From NCBI GenBank assembly GCA_022495005.1, contig JAGYXB010000619.1, positions 1-64,000 of the forward strand: a DNA stretch of 64,000 bases. The letters are read 5' to 3'. The notes beneath the pieces were generated by a model, which saw nothing but the letters and a program-made list of their open reading frames with translations, was not told the DNA's origin and did not search any database. The position numbers and the translations under genes were made by a program. This DNA comes from Rhyacophila brunnea (taxonomy: Eukaryota; Arthropoda; Insecta; Trichoptera; Rhyacophilidae). Position 1 is the stretch's first letter; every line of letters begins with the position of its first letter. Positions 21,954-33,876 of the stretch are shown in pieces.

Positions 21954-22512
21954 GGTAGGTACACACTAATGACAATGACACTAATTTAATGAAACTTTAA
22001 AAACTCACTGACGACATAAAATTAAGCGATCAGTTTATATTGCGTATTTTTTCAAAACGTTTATACACATCAAAATCATTACATAAAAGTTCTTTTTATT
22101 TTAAAAAACAGTCTAGGTACATTTATTAATATTCGATTAAACACCATAAAAATTTTTTTTCGGTTTTAGGCTCTGCGATCGGAGCTAGTCTTAGTTGATA
22201 CAATTCGGTAGACTGGGCGGGGCTACGTGACGTAAAGTCCATATAAAAAAAATTGAGAATAATTTGAAACATAATCCGACCTTTATTTACGTCAAGACAG
22301 AAGGCGCGCTGTGATATATTTTTTAAAACCTTTGGAGATTGTTTTGTAATTTTTGTAATACATTCCTATACATACGGCATCTCTCGTTGGCAAAATAAAT
22401 TATTTTATAGAATATCAAGTGATTATATAAATAAGTCAATAGGCAATTAAAAAATATTTTTCTTAAGAAGGTATGCTTCAAATAATCGCCTAGTATGGAG
22501 TCTTCGCCACTG
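21678..22512. mobile_element. Non-autonomous hAT element, CAGTGGCGAAG family (ends B and C)
   Basis: Left end CAGTGGCGAAGG (21678, and again at 21836 in the second tandem unit), right end CTTCGCCACTG (to 22512). The exact 8-bp duplication TTTTATAG occurs at 21670-21677 (and 21828-21835) and at 22513-22520. No transposase. A related copy with the same two end types in the opposite order is at 30908-31495. Confidence 0.9.
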
Positions 22513-22526
22513 TTTTATAGCCTCAG

Positions 22527-22987
22527 TCGCTGTCTCAGTAGAAAGGTACACTATTTGACAAAATGTCAGTTTGACTTGTGAATTACAAAATATGGAGAAT
22601 TAGTTGAAGTTTATGAGCAAGGCTGTACTATTTTTGTTGAAATTTATATTATTATTCAGATAATTCAGATAAATTTGTATGACATCAACATGTATATAAA
22701 ACGAGTATAATTATTGTTTTAGTGCAATTCTACACTTTATTATATAAATTGATTTAATTTAAATATGGGGGAAATTTAAAGTGGTTCTTTATAAGTATAG
22801 ATACAATGTTCATTATTTTAGGATATTTACATAATGATAATATATTATTTAAAAAATATCTAATTAGTAATTACACTCTTATTGGTATTCCAAAAAAAAA
22901 AATTTTTTTCCAAATTTTTCTCCAAACTCCAACATTTTCTCCAAACAGGTTTTTGTCAAATAGTGTGCCCTCGTACTGAGGCAGCGA
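22527..22987. mobile_element. TIR element with CTCAGTA ends
   Basis: The left end TCGCTGTCTCAGTA plus CACTATTTGACAAAA is inverted at the right end as TTTTGTCAAATAGTG plus TACTGAGGCAGCGA. Arms are about 37 bp, total about 460 bp. No clear target duplication and no coding sequence. It starts 14 bases after the preceding hAT ends. Confidence 0.65.
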
Positions 22988-23780
22988 GGTGGTGACATTA
23001 TGTGCGTGTATTTTTTCACAATGTGTTTAATCGTTTGTATTTGTTGTAGGCGTGAAACGCACGAAATTTGTTAAATTATGTTATAGCTCGCTACGAATCA
23101 ATGTAAGTGCCGTCTGGTTGACAAAGTCGACAATTAACATAATACATACCTACACAGACAGTTGATGTAGTTGGCAAATTATATTGTTTGTAGAATATAA
23201 AATGGTGAATTATTTTTATAAATAAGACAGGCTTTAATAAATCGCAAAATTTAAAAATTTGATTTAACAATAGAAAAGGTAGGTAGGTAAATACTCAAAA
23301 TATATTTTTCGTAAGAAGCCCGAGCAGACAATCGACGGTAATAGAATCCCAATAAGAGAAAAAAAATATTCTAGGAGCACAAGCGGTTAGAAAGCGATCG
23401 GAACAATGATAGGACGTAAAATATTTGACGTTTATTTGGGGGCGTGACATTTTTATTGAGCCAAGAATAATAGAAGAAACCTGTAAAACCGAGACGCATC
23501 GAATAAGTAAATATAAGAATCGTATTCTCGGGTTATTACGATAGGAAACCAAACTAGGAAACCACGGAAAACTTATACGGCCACCATTCAAAAACGAAAC
23601 CATGAAATCATTATTCAGCAATACCAACATATAACCAAAAATGTTCCTACCTGTGTTTTGTTTTGTACCCGTTCTATCAAACAGACTTTCATTTAGAAAA
23701 TTTCACTTTCGCCACTTGCTCAACCTATTATAACATTGATTTGTATACATTCAAAAATAACAAGAGAATTTTCCAAGCGT
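22988..23780. other. No gene recognised
   Basis: Includes an open minus-strand frame of 111 residues (23295-23630) that starts with ATG but shows no domain, signal or neighbour that supports it. Confidence 0.3.
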
Positions 23781-23784
23781 GGTA

Positions 23785-23850
23785 TTCGAACCCGCGACAC
23801 ATCGTTTCGAATTAGCACGTAGTGAATGTACCAAGGTATCTGTGGGAGTC
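23785..23850 (-). repeat. tRNA-like segment
   Basis: On the minus strand an A-box-like TACCTTGGTACATTC is followed by GGGTTCGAATACC, a near-consensus B box. Anticodon region and acceptor stem do not fit a normal tRNA. Likely SINE-derived. Confidence 0.45.
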
Positions 23851-24579
23851 ATGGTGTTGTGGATGAAGAAGTCGTGATTTGGTGGTTGCTCCGATGGATG
23901 GAGGAGCGAGTTTTATTTGCAGCGTAAACAGTCGGTACAAGAGTATGTTACAGTAGTTATGTTACAATACTGTTCCGAGGTCCGAATCACGATAGACTGA
24001 GATGTTGTGCGGAGCGATACAGAGACTGAGATACTAACAGACCGGGAACTTATATTCGTGTGACATGCCCGATGAATTATGATACACTATTTATTGACGT
24101 ACTCACTATCAAAAATATTAATATCTTGAAAAGAATGTGTACGAAATAATTATTATAATTGAATCAGCTACTATATGGAGTTTGCGTCATCGGATATAGC
24201 TGACTATGTGGAAAAATGGATATCGTGGAAATTATAACTACAGTAAGCTATTTACTGAGTTTGCAATAATTGGACACTACGGGAAATGGATATAATTAGA
24301 GAATTTGTAATTACGGTAATGAATTTAATATCGCCGATCAATATGCTGACAAGGATTGAGTTGTTTATCCCCAATAAATTTAAAACGGTATACCATCAGA
24401 TAGAGTCAACCCACTGTTAGATACGTATTTCAAACCACTACGTAGACACCAAGTAAGTACTTACTGCAAAACTAATCGAATCGTCGATACAGCGGTTCTT
24501 ACTATCTGTTCAATCCGCATCTTGTATACAAATGTGTGATCGCGTTATTAATCCAATTGAAATTTAACTTAAATTATTA

Positions 24580-24960
24580 AACATACATAATTTTGAAAAC
24601 ACTGCTGAGAAAATACATTATAACCAATAGAAAAAAATCTTTTTTTGAAAAAAGTAAGACAACCGCATCATTCGGGTTTCGCGCCCAAGCACATAGACCG
24701 CTATCCTTCAAAAAGTACTATATGAAGCATTAATTAAAATTTGTCGTAATTAAGTATGGTACCTTTAGTTTAGTAGTCTATGTGCGTGGGCGTGAAACCC
24801 GAAAGATGCAGGTTCGATTCCTGCTGGGGTGTCTTACTTTTTCCAAAAAAACATTTTTTCTGTTGGTTATAATGTGTTTTCTCAGCAGTGTTTTCAAAAT
24901 TATGTATGTTCGATAATTAGATTGTTACATTCTTAAATCTTGTGAATTATTCGTTGAATA
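24580..24960. mobile_element. Foldback element copy C with tRNA-like cores
   Basis: A palindrome: left arm from ACATACATAATTTTGAAAAC (24581), right arm ending at TGTGAATTATTCGTTGAATA. The plus strand of the right arm (about 24765-24833) has GTGGGCGTGAAACCCG, then GCAGGTTCGATTCCTGC, a perfect 5-bp T-stem with 7-base T-loop and consensus B box. The left arm carries the decayed reverse copy. Both cores end in a CTTACTTTTT-type run that could stop RNA polymerase III. The arms continue symmetrically into ATTATAACCAATAG. Confidence 0.75.
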
Positions 24961-24965
24961 AAAAA

Positions 24966-25750
24966 AATAATTAATTAAATTATTAAGCATTTCATAAAGT
25001 AATAGATTCTTTTATATAAACAGTATATTTAAATATTGTAATGTAAAATTTCTTTATTTAAAGAAAGGATATTAATGAAAAAAATTTAACATCCCATAAA
25101 TTCAGTGTAATAATTAGTAACTTTATATTGCCAAAATACCCATTGAGGTGCCGAGTTTATAAAGTACCTACCTATTATAGTTAGGTAGATATAGAAATTT
25201 AAAAAAACTTGAAACGAATTAAATCTTCAATATTATACTGATTGATTTTTTCAATAAGCACATGAGTATACTATTATGTGTGGCTGGTACCTACAGCGTT
25301 ATTTTGTTATTACTGAACAAAATTCGAATACAGCCCAAAGTAATAAAGTTACCTGTCACTTGTCATATTAATATGTTCACCAAAGCAGATTTAAATTGAA
25401 CAGCCACCGAAAAAAGCTTTCCCCCGATTCGAGGATTTCAAAACGACAATAATACAACATAAAATGGCCGTGTCTGGGGGATGGGTAGGATGGTATAGAT
25501 ACGTGCAGATAGGGTTACCAGATGAGAAATAATATAACAGAGGACGCATAATTTAAAAATTAGTTGATAACTCTATTATACTAAACAAAATTGCGGGTCC
25601 TGATTAAGTTTATTAATTAATTCATTATCTTACAAAAAAAAAATCAAGAGTTTGAGGTTTTTCTCTCCTAGGGCAAAAAACATACTTTCAAAATAAAGGT
25701 ACCTACGCGTACTCCAATTACAGTCTCAAAAAATAGATTTACGATGAAAA
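24966..25750. other. No gene recognised
   Basis: AT-rich; GGGTTACCAGATGAGAAATA at about 25513 may be the end of another DNA transposon. Confidence 0.3.
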
Positions 25751-25753
25751 ATA

Positions 25754-26648
25754 GGGATGGCGGACCTGCTTGATTTTTGAATCCCGAAATGTCAGGATTT
25801 AAAATGCAGAAATCCTGGAATTTCGGGATTAGTTTTTATATGTTTAGACAAATATAGCGTACGTTCGTAACTGTAATAAAATGTGACTAGATGAACGTTA
25901 AGAAAATATGTTCAAGTTTCATGTTTATGAAAAAAATTATATCTACAGGGGTGGTGAACCTATAGCACGCGTGCCACTAGTGGCACGCGGGATGAATTTG
26001 CACGGCACGCGAATGAAAACCAATAAAAAAATTCAAAAAAGTTGTACAAATAAATATTATATTTAGGTACATACATTTTTAAAAATAATGACGACATAGC
26101 CATGCGCTTTTCTTTCGGGCTTTAATATTATTTTTACCAATCGACGCGCAGATTGCATTGTACAAAAAATAGCAGGCAAAAAACGAACCGACTGTAAAAC
26201 ATTGTGCAACCTGCGGCCCGCGGCGAAATTTTTCACCTAAAAAAATGAGCCGACTGTTTGGCACGTCAGACAGGCGAAAAATATTTTTTGGGAAATTTTG
26301 GCACGCGTATGTAAAAAGGTTCGCCAACCCTGATCTAGGTAAATGATTATATTTAAAGATTTTACAAAACAGTTATAAGTTGTAAGATTTTTTTGAACAT
26401 GTATTGAATGGTACCGTACGTATATATTTTCTCGAGATTCGGAATCGACTACTGATTTTTAAACCACTACAAAACTTCTTCCCTATCGACAAAATGATAA
26501 TAAAAAATCTCTCGAATAATATAGATACTGAAAAAGAAATGGGAAAGATTTGATGTGGTCACCAATCCCGGAATCAAGGGATCGAGAATATTAATCCCAG
26601 GATTGAATATTTTGTCCGGGATTACAATACTTAATGGTAACCCTACCC
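25754..26648. mobile_element. Diverged relative of the CCCGGGAT hAT family, split
   Basis: Opens TAGGGATGGCGGACC and closes GGTAACCCTA. Subterminal zones hold AATCCCGAAAT, TTTCGGGATTAG, CAATCCCGG and AATCCCAGGATTG motifs like those of 14731-15489. Another hAT (25946-26332) sits inside. The ends are only weakly inverted and no target duplication is clear. Confidence 0.45.
25946..26332. mobile_element. hAT-like MITE with 5-bp target duplication
   Basis: 387 bp with left end CAGGGGTGGTGAACCT and right end AGGTTCGCCAACCCTG, imperfect inverted repeats of the hAT CAGGG type. ATCTA abuts both ends exactly (25941-25945, 26333-26337). GGCACGCG motifs lie near both ends. A 5-bp duplication is unlike the usual 8 bp and recalls hAT groups reported with shorter duplications. 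No transposase. Confidence 0.8.
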
Positions 26649-26974
26649 GTTGGCAACACAGCAAGGCACGTTGCTGGACAAACACGTAGATACACGTCGT
26701 ACATTGTGCTATTGATTATATTTAAAAGTTGTATGGAGCCCCTTTTAAATTGATTGCGCCCACGGGGATCGTTGGGTCGATTTTATTGACGCTAAGGTAA
26801 TGCTGCTCCTTAATTGATATTGATGACACGGAATCCAATCGCCGAACGCGCCGTAAATCTAAATAATAGTATCATTATTATTTATTGGTTTGAATTTTCA
26901 TGTCTAGGGATCATAAGTCTCTACGAATTATCATAATAATTATCATTCATCACTAGAACTTGGATCACTAAGTA

Positions 26975-27377
26975 CAGTAGAACCTCGATATAACGGACTT
27001 CGGATATAACGGAAAAATATCCGGATAAATGTGAAAATTGTTAAAAACATTCTGTTATTAGTATACATGTTTAAATAATGTCCTGATAAATGATAATCTA
27101 ATAACGTTCATTGAATATTCGTCAGATAACGAAATTCAACTATATTGCACGCATTTTCGTAATTTTAGAGAATTGATTAAGTATCAAAAAACAGCAGACT
27201 AAGCGTGATTCTTTTTTCAAAGCAGGATTACGAACATTATATCACTCCACAACAAGTGTGTCTGGATATAACACCCAAAGACGAAACAGGATTTTATTTG
27301 TATTTTTATATAACGGACATTCGGCTTTATCGGACACTCCCTTACCCGCATTTGTCCGTTATATCGAGGTTCTACTG
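26975..27377. mobile_element. Pogo-like (Tc1/mariner) MITE
   Basis: 403 bp with left end CAGTAGAACCTCGATATAAC and right end ATATCGAGGTTCTACTG, flanked by TA on both sides. The end sequence resembles pogo/Tigger type termini. The sub-motif ATATAACGGA recurs inside. No transposase frame. Confidence 0.85.
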
Positions 27378-27379
27378 TA

Positions 27380-28115
27380 CCTTATGGCCCCCACAAAGGG
27401 GGGTCTGACAGAGCTCTAGCCTGGGGGCCGGGCTCATGAAGGGTCCGGCGTGGCGTGTCGACGAGATAAGTGATATAAACACACATCACAAATAAAATTC
27501 TCTCAATAGTAAAAAAAGTCGCCTGCAGGGCTATTTTTCATCAATAATGTTATTATTTAAAATTACATGGTTCTACGATACAATTTTTAATTGTGTATCG
27601 TTACTCAACAACTCCATAAATCAAATAGATTTAATAAAATATAAAAAACACTAAATATACACATTGACTTTACCGCGTACACGATTTGGAAAACGCTCCA
27701 GTAGTGCGTCACACTGCCTTTATCTTTAGCGATAGGTAGGGGGGCCCGCCAAAGATCCTAGCTTGGGGGCCCGCTTCAGGATGTGGGGCCCATGCTGTAC
27801 CTACTGGGTATACTAACCGCTATGAATACCTATTGCCCACATCTTTGTCAAAAGTTAACTACAATCACAAAACACATTCATCAGACAGAAACGCTACGAT
27901 AGACCAAGACTTTGTAACCAGTTTTGGTTTATGACTTAATGACGGTCATCCACATCGTAGACTTATTGCGCGTTTCGTTTACGTGACAAACTTTAATGCA
28001 TATTATGATACACGCGTAAATATTAAACATAACGATATATTCTTTAACACGTGTTTGGGTTTATTTCATATTTCACTTTACTCGAGAATCGTTATATTAC
28101 TATTACAGCATATTA
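27380..28115. other. No gene recognised
   Basis: Two GC-rich patches with GGGGGCCCG-type motifs (about 27385-27460 and 27735-27795) suggest a decayed DNA transposon, but ends are not clear. Confidence 0.3.
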
Positions 28116-28119
28116 CAGA

Positions 28120-28435
28120 TGGTTTAGGTTAGTTCTTTTAAAATCCATTTAGCCATGCCTTAACCAAACCATAATCGACAAAAAATATTCTTCTACCTAT
28201 AAAATATCTAAAATTATGTATGGTGTCATGAGATAATTATAGATATTTTATAGATAATTGACTATTATATACTATGGTTTGGATAAGGCAGGGTTTGATT
28301 GAATTTTTAAAAACCAACAAACAATATCTACACACTGTGGTCTTAGTTCAATGAAAACAAATACGTTTGACTGACAAAGTTTAGTATGCACTATTTATGT
28401 CGGATCTCAATAGCCTTCCTCCACCCTTCGCCACT
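28120..28435 (-). mobile_element. hAT element remnant, CAGTGGCGAAG family (end type A)
   Basis: The right end CACCCTTCGCCACTA and the block AATGAAAACAAATACGTTTG match, inverted, the ends of 41215-41788. An internal inverted repeat around TAACCAAACCATAAT and TACTATGGTTTGGATAAG is shared with the same element. The left terminus is missing. Confidence 0.6.
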
Positions 28436-28444
28436 AATACTTAG

Positions 28445-29215
28445 ATCAGAGTTTAAATGTATTTAAATACTGAAGGCATCAAATTTGATTAACGGTAATA
28501 TTAAAAAAAATATATTTAGAATAAAAACCATGATTACAAAATAATACGTAATCACGTTTCTATAACAGGGCGTGACCTTTTACATCTCATCTCGCAAAAT
28601 AACATACAATTTTAACAGTAATTATTTGTCGAGAGACACAAAGGCAACGCGCAGTGTTGATCAACTTTGAGTGAAAACTTCACCAGACCTTTGTGAAAAC
28701 ACCGAAGAAAATTGGTTAATTGGCAACAACATAGCTCGGTTATTGCTTCTTTACACATTTTCTCTGTTACGACAAGAACACAAAGAAGAATGGGATAATG
28801 GCAGAAGGATCGTTCCGTTTAATAAAGGCCTAATTAGATTACGGCCATATACACAATAATGTAAACATATAAGCTGATTATTTACTCATTAAGATTCCAA
28901 CTCCGTTTGGTTTTTCATCGAAATTTAATTCTTTGTTTATAATAAAAAGCTTATTTTACCAATATTCAATAAATTCGTTATTGGAAGTTTAAATATTTAG
29001 GTAAGTAAGTATACAACAAAAAAGTCCACGATGACAGTATATGCTATATTGTAACACAGTGGCTCACTTTTTGATGCCGACATAAAATTTTATAAAATCG
29101 ACATCCACGTATCGTATTATCGTTGCGATTATCTGATTTTTTACCCGTATCCGTACCATAACATGGGGTTGCGATACAAGTTGTTGAGCAAATGGTTATC
29201 ATCATTGTCGTATTC
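28445..29215. other. No gene recognised
   Basis: AT-rich; one short plus-strand frame (28671-28859) without motif. Confidence 0.3.
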
Positions 29216-29218
29216 AGT

Positions 29219-29535
29219 GCATCTATTCTATATACAAGACTGCTATCGGCCGCCGCGGCAGCTATCGAGGGTAGTTTTGTATCGAAGTATTATCACTATT
29301 GTAATAATTACAATAAGTTAGTTATAATTATTGTTACAATAAGTGCTATGTTTTAACAGCACCTCTCTTAAGTGTGCTAAAGTTTCGAGCGAGATAGGAT
29401 GTTTTGACTGTTTAGAGTGTTTAGACGGAGTCGACCTATTAGCACTTATTGAAAGAATTATAATACTTCGATACAAACATATGAAAAACTACCCTCGATA
29501 GCTTCCGATAACAGTATTGTGTATAAAATAGATGC
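29219..29535. mobile_element. 317-bp MITE with about 75-bp inverted arms
   Basis: The left arm (29219-29292) has GCATCTATT, TATACAAGACTG, TATCGG, GCTATCGAGGGTAGTTTT and GTATCGAAGTATTAT. The right arm (29458-29535) carries the same blocks inverted, with small indels. The centre is AT-rich and itself self-complementary (ACAATAAGTGCTA and TAGCACTTATTG). No target duplication was identified. Confidence 0.75.
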
Positions 29536-29539
29536 GCAT

Positions 29540-30545
29540 ATACCAGGATTCTCTTGGTGTCTGTTGACAAGATGGCAAGCGACCTGCTGGTATCACGACC
29601 ATTCCATTGAGGGAAGGCAAATGTATGGTTTTGGATGCCATTGTAGTGTGATACACTCGCGGCATCTCTCACCTGAATAAATCAGTTCAATCGGCAGGTT
29701 CAGCAGTCTAACAAAGCCTACATTGCCTGTTCCCTGGGTTTGGAGACATTTGGACCCTGGGGACTGTCTGCTTTGAAGACGGTGGCTGAAATCATCCAGC
29801 ATCCAAACTAGTCGTCGCTTGACTGATAAAACAGTTGAGTGCCGTTCAACTGAATACTTGAGTCAGCGAATAAGCCTAGATTCTGTATCTGTTTGCCAAC
29901 GAATCAATATTTCTTTCTCAATTTTTATAAATGGCAATTAGTTATGTAGATTTTGAATACCTAATTAATTTATTTGACAATTTTATAATTATATGACAAG
30001 AGCGTAATTCGTTTTAAATTTGCGTATATTTGACATAACTTTGTTGACAACTCTCCTGGATTACAAACCAATCAATACAACGGTCAGTATCAGGTATCTA
30101 ATACAAAAATCAATAAATTTCGAGCATGGAGCTCATAAAATAATCGCTTAGGAAGTTTACATAATAATAATAAATGTAGGTATGTGACTGTATACGTGCC
30201 TATGCCGAATTACAAGTTAGTCTCACGAAGTAAACGTTGTTGTCAAATCGAAAAGTCACTAGGTAGACTAATATAATCTTGTATAGAGCGGTTACAACGT
30301 TCATTCAAAATAATGTGTACATACTCGCAATCATTTATGAATAGGTTTTGGAGAGAACGGCACAATAATATTATGTTATAAGCCGATTATTTATTTAGGA
30401 AGCTTTTGTAGGTTTATGTATGTCACTAAACAAGTAAAGTATCGAATTTATATTACATAGTAGGTATACCGCACCAATGTGGAATTTGATATTTCAATGA
30501 GATTAAAAATGCTATTTTCGTCAATAGAATGAAGTTATATTTTCC
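29540..30545. other. No gene recognised
   Basis: A GC-richer patch at about 29560-29830 has overlapping minus-strand frames (29439-29672, 29593-29802) but no domain I can name. The rest is AT-rich. Confidence 0.3.
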
Positions 30546-30554
30546 ATACATACA

Positions 30555-30905
30555 GGATCACTGAAAGAAGGCCTTCCCTAGCTCATTCCACACTTCTCAG
30601 TACATTGTTGTTTACTACCATGTACATCGCCGGTCATAATGGCTTATGAAGGTTTAGTGCCCTCTATACCATTTATCCATTCGCCATGTTTGGCTAATCA
30701 TAATATCTGAGCATGGCGATCTCTCTCAAATCGCGTAATATTTATACATTGGTTATTTTGTGGGTCTTTCTGGCTTATGCCCAACATGCACCTCTGTATA
30801 CCATATTGCGATACTCTTTGTTTTTAGATTTCTCTTCCATTAAAGGTCAATGTTTCACATACGTACCTTAAGATAGATAGCACACATTATTTGAACACAC
30901 TTTAC
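30555..30905 (-). pseudogene. RTE-type LINE 3' end fragment
   Basis: The minus strand carries the decayed C-terminal end and 3' part of an RTE-like ORF. GAAGGCCTTCCCTAGCTCAT and the following CACACTTCTCAGTAC block correspond to the better preserved copy at 59545-59790 (GAAGGCCTC, CTTCCACTTTTCTCAGT). Frames are broken. It ends directly at the hAT starting 30908. Confidence 0.55.
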
Positions 30906-30907
30906 AT

Positions 30908-31495
30908 CAGTGACGAAGGCTCCATACTAAGCGATTATTTAAAGCCTACCTTCTAAGAAAAATATAGATCATCAAGTATTTAATTTAAAAATAAATAAAG
31001 AAATGGGTAAAAAATTGAGTCATCTATCATCAGAATTTAGAATACCGTTCAGTTTAGTCAAGTTTAGAATCAAAAATAAGTGACGAGCGCCATCTGTTCT
31101 CAACTAAACTAGCAAATTAATGAAGAAATAATCCCAGGTCTATTTTATATGGCCAGTCACTTACGTGACGTCAGACATGTCTGGAAAATTGTATGGATTT
31201 TATAAACGATAGGCGAATAGCCTAAACTCTACTAACCGCAAATAATAAATAAATAAGATGATTTCAAAAAAATATATTTCTATTGGGTTCAATCGGATAT
31301 AAATTGTTTTTAAAACTCTCGTGATTATTATTTAAGTTACTTAGTTCAGCCATAGACAAAAATAGTTTATATCATGCAGTCACAATAGTCAGTTCAAACG
31401 CGAGGGTAATATCGTATTTAGTATACCTGATAAGTGTGCTCTTTTTCTCTGATCTCCACAGCCTACCTCTTTTCAATATTCACCCTTCGTCACTG
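30908..31495. mobile_element. Non-autonomous hAT element, CAGTGGCGAAG family (ends C and B)
   Basis: 588 bp with left end CAGTGACGAAGG and right end CCTTCGTCACTG-like (CACCCTTCGTCACTG). Flanks CTTTACAT and CTTTATAT agree at 7 of 8 positions, a hAT-size duplication. The left part shares GCGATTATTTAAAGCCTACC with 40255-40310. Confidence 0.85.
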
Positions 31496-31509
31496 CTTTA
31501 TATACAATG

Positions 31510-33055
31510 GAAGGATACATTTAGATAAAATATGTACACACTTAAATGGACTTCATGACAGTTCGGTTCTGGAAGACTTGTAATGTCGTTGGTTGTAAAT
31601 TGGAGTGGACTGTGTGGATAGGGTTAGGTAAGAATTAGAAAGAATTATCTGTGGACGATAAGAATTCCACCATATGCACTGGCTTATGGACGGCTTTTAA
31701 GAACACTTGTAGCTACATTGTGCTCTCAAAGCAAGTTACGATATAATTTGAGATCATCCAGTTGATAAATAGCGCAATGACATTCGTAAAATGCTGGTAC
31801 ATGTCGCTTTGACTGCCGGTAGAATACTAGTTTTTTTACACTGCACTTGCGCGAGGATTCTTATGGTAATTGTTGTACGGACCGTTTACACGTGCGTGGA
31901 TTTACTGTTAACAGTAAGTATAATCGCGGCCATAACAAGAAAATGTATGGGTAAACATGTATTATCCTGCAGTTGCAAGCTTGCATGCATGAATAAAAAA
32001 AAATGGAAACATCTGAATTTTCATGCGACAGTAAGAATTTTTCTATCTGCGCCTGCGCAGTAGAACGATAGTGGCGAACCTGCCGGCAAAAAAAAACGAA
32101 CTACGAACGAATTTTTAGGTTGACCGATTTTTACTACCCGTCAAATAGTACGAACTAGTAGTACCATAAAATGACAACATCGTGTCTCGCTCACTCTTAA
32201 ATAATGAATTAGAGAGACAGTCAGCATTTTTACGTGTAAACAGTAAAGTTTTTGTTACGATAGTTTAAAATACTCACTATTGCTGCCAGTAAATCCATGC
32301 ACGTGACACGTGTACATGCAATATGAAGGTAAGATGAAAGTTGAAAATAATATGTATAGGCGCAAACACTTGTCATACCGTTTTTAACTACGAACTCTAC
32401 ACACAAATGACATGAAAAATGCATACAGTGTAATAATATAACACACTGAACTAGAATAAGCAGAAGAATTAGAACCACCCTCGAAAATTAACGTGGGGTT
32501 TCCGATTCAATGGGAAAATTAGAAAGATTTTACGTTTGAAGACATTGGGCGATGTTACTAGCGAAATAATCTACGTAAATACTGTCTATCAATAGACATT
32601 TGTTGCCGATATCGACTTGTATGATTTGAATACCATTAAAAAGAATCGTTTTTGGCTAAGCAAAGCTTTTCATTAAGTACCCTTGTCTTCAACACACCCT
32701 AATGTACTTAGCGACGGTCGTGCAAAATGTATAGACGCCAAAATAAGTCAGCGGGTCACCGGCAATTTTCCGAGGCAGACATTTACCAAACAATAATAAT
32801 TTGGAAGTATTCCAGACGTGCAATGGCAAATGTTCCGTGAGGTCTCGACCGTTACGAGGTATAGTATTATTTTATTACAACCTTTATACAACCTTTGAGA
32901 CAACTGCCAAATACTAATAAACGTGAATAAAGCACGTCGTTCGAATGGAATAGATTACTTTACGTTTGATATTCAAAAGGGGTATTTTTATATTCGTAAA
33001 TTAGTTTAAACTCTGAGCTTAAAAGCTTTGCGAATTGAACTTAAAACCAAAAGGA
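31510..33055. other. No gene recognised
   Basis: Several short frames (31791-32063 plus, 32230-32478 minus) without motif. Blocks near 31880-31925, 32235-32300 and 41085-41150 share TTTACACGT, ACTGTTAACAGT or TTTTAAACTATCG and suggest a decayed repeat. Confidence 0.3.
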
Positions 33056-33060
33056 AAAAA

Positions 33061-33199
33061 GTACGTTAAGAGTAAAATGAATTAAAACTACTAAAGTAAT
33101 AGATAGACACTGATTAGAATTCCTCATCTACGTTCTGTATACGTGCCTACGACAGTGCGGCGTCCAATTGTCCCGGCGTCCAGTTGTCCCATTCCCCAA
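33061..33199 (+). mobile_element. Right end of the 9-bp-duplication MITE (see 58370)
   Basis: Matches 58637-58777: GAGTAAAATGAATTAAAACT, CTACGTTCTGTATACGTG, CGACAGTGCGGCGTCCAATT and the closing GTTGTCCCATTCCC. The left end is missing. Confidence 0.75.
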
Positions 33200-33204
33200 T
33201 TAAT

Positions 33205-33640
33205 CGCTGTAGAGCGGATCATTATAATTTTGCCGCATCCCTGACTCGCTTAGACCCTAAATGACCCTAGGTGCCAATGCGGAAGTGATATTGAAGATAT
33301 TAATCTTGTTGTTTGGCAATGTCTTCTGTATGATTCCCAGAGAGAGCGGCTTCTTGAAGGACTAAGCAAACAAAAGTACCAATTGCCACTGGATCTTGCG
33401 ATGTGTTTGGCTCGGCCGAATATCAAGGCGTTCCAGTGTGTTTAAGTGTTTCTGAGGGAGTGTGGCCTTCAAGTGTAAATTGTAATTTTTCTTCTGTAAA
33501 TTTGAATTGTAATACTGCATGAGTAATTGTAATAATATGTATTAACACTGTATATAAGTGTGTAAACGTAGAGCTAAATAAGACGCAGTTGAGACTTCGT
33601 AGCTTAATAAATATATATACATATATATATATATAATATG
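33205..33640 (+). pseudogene. I-type LINE C-terminal fragment and 3' tail
   Basis: Read across frameshifts, 33200-33460 gives a peptide with RADHYN, then CQCGSDIED, VVWQC, YDSQRERLLEGL and FLRECGLQV. This is the cysteine-rich C-terminal region of insect I-type LINE ORF2. A stop and frame changes interrupt it near 33265 and 33440. A 3' untranslated tail follows and ends at an AT microsatellite (about 33608-33638). Confidence 0.65.
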
Positions 33641-33876
33641 GAAAATCAATGGTTAAAGAAGTCATTCAAATTGGAGAAAATAAACCCAAGTTTTCAAGAA
33701 AGTAACATCAAAAGAAGACTAAATAAAGAATTAACAATTGACGTGCCAAATAGATAACTTTGCTTAGTGAATCAGCTGGATTTTCTGGTTTAATTTTTAT
33801 TTAGTGTAACTTTTTGCAGTAAAAAATAGTATTGACCTTTACGTTATTTATAATAATTGGATGAGACCATCGTATA

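Noticed and set aside
23295..23630. 111-residue minus-strand ORF
   Set aside because: No recognisable domain, codon pattern or neighbour; length is within chance for 64 kb of AT-rich DNA.
33608..33638. Regulatory TATA-like element
   Set aside because: A simple AT microsatellite at the end of a LINE tail explains it.
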